Assembly: GCA_023262195.1 (NCBI GenBank)
Contig: JALRDM010000323.1
Location: 1 to 7,440, forward strand
Length of the DNA: 7,440 nt
Direction of reading: 5' to 3'
Origin: Salibacteraceae bacterium
Lineage (GTDB): Bacteria > Bacteroidota > Bacteroidia > Flavobacteriales_G > Salibacteraceae
Each line of letters opens with the position of its first letter. The first letter of the stretch is position 1. Made by a program: the position numbers and the translations under genes. Below are positions 7,145-7,440 of the stretch, piece after piece. A model generated the notes under the pieces. That model was given only the letters and a program-made list of their open reading frames with translations. It had not been told where the DNA came from and searched no databases.

Positions 7145-7440
7145 TAAGCTGCAGGTGGAAATCTCTTGTGGTACCAGTCATCCAAAAGACGATTAAACTC
7201 TTCGGGGTGTTCCATCATTGCCGCATGGCCACATTCATCAATCCAACTGAGATCTGAGTCTGGAAAAAGCTCGTGGAATTCTTCGGCTACGTCTGGAGGC
7301 GTTATTGTATCATTTTTACCCCAGATCAGACATGTAGGCACATTCATTTTTGGAATTTCTCCGGCCATATTATGTCGGATAGCACTCTTCGCTAGCGATA
7401 TAATTCGAACCGTTTTCCCTTTATCATTCACAATATCAAA
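7144..7440 (-). CDS. Alpha/beta hydrolase, C-terminal part (5' end outside the window)
   Basis: The frame is open to the right edge, so only the last 98 residues are visible. They match the C-terminal third of an alpha/beta hydrolase: the beta-strand V-P-T-C-L-I-W-G leads into G-K-N-D-T-I-T-P-P with the catalytic acid (fragment residue D44), and D-E-C-G-H-A-A-M-M-E-H-P-E-E-F carries the catalytic histidine (H72). The nucleophile elbow lies in the missing part, so activity and substrate cannot be judged; members range from esterases to C-C hydrolases. A GTG at 7431 is internal. The stop codon overlaps the engB start by one base. A hydrolase of this kind directly before engB is, as I recall, a common arrangement in Flavobacteriia, but its link to ribosome assembly is unclear. 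Confidence 0.9.
   Translation of the reverse strand, partial: FDIVNDKGKTVRIISLAKSAIRHNMAGEIPKMNVPTCLIWGKNDTITPPDVAEEFHELFPDSDLSWIDECGHAAMMEHPEEFNRLLDDWYHKRFPPAA

Overview
The window looks like chromosomal core sequence from a member of the Bacteroidota, probably a Flavobacteriia-like or related lineage; I cannot place it further. The reasons are the gene order miaB - sigma-54 regulator - lptE - small TPR-like protein - secG - groES - groEL, the LptE type with a Y-S-F-T-G-A-S motif soon after the lipobox, the A-rich leaders without Shine-Dalgarno sites in front of groES and groEL, and the moderate GC content. No insertion sequence, tRNA, rRNA, CRISPR array or phage gene is visible.

Layout, plus strand: positions 1-4037 hold a tightly packed run of five genes. 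These are miaB (5' end cut by the window), a sigma-54-dependent activator with no N-terminal sensor domain, the lipoprotein gene lptE, a Bacteroidota-type protein with a C-terminal TPR-like repeat, and secG. Junctions range from a 7-base overlap to a 6-base gap, so the set is probably one transcript, ending at a hairpin plus nine T at 4064-4100. A 97-base leader (4101-4197) with an interrupted inverted repeat and a weak sigma-54-like motif precedes groES-groEL (4198-6141). That pair ends at a very good terminator with a GAAA loop (6162-6193).

Layout, minus strand: reading leftward from the right edge are the 3' part of an alpha/beta hydrolase gene, engB (ysxC/yihA), which overlaps it by one base, and after 83 bases a small gene for a predicted lipoprotein with a Kunitz/BPTI protease-inhibitor domain. 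The stop codon of that last gene lies inside the T-tract of the groEL terminator, so the two transcription units converge with no spare DNA between them.

Functionally the plus-strand genes serve tRNA modification (MiaB), outer-membrane LPS assembly (LptE), protein export (SecG) and protein folding (GroES/GroEL), with a regulator embedded among them. EngB is a ribosome-assembly GTPase. Most of this is ordinary housekeeping DNA. The clearest accessory-looking gene is the Kunitz-domain lipoprotein, which has a Glu at the predicted inhibitory (P1) position and eight cysteines instead of six. I see no convincing new multi-gene system.
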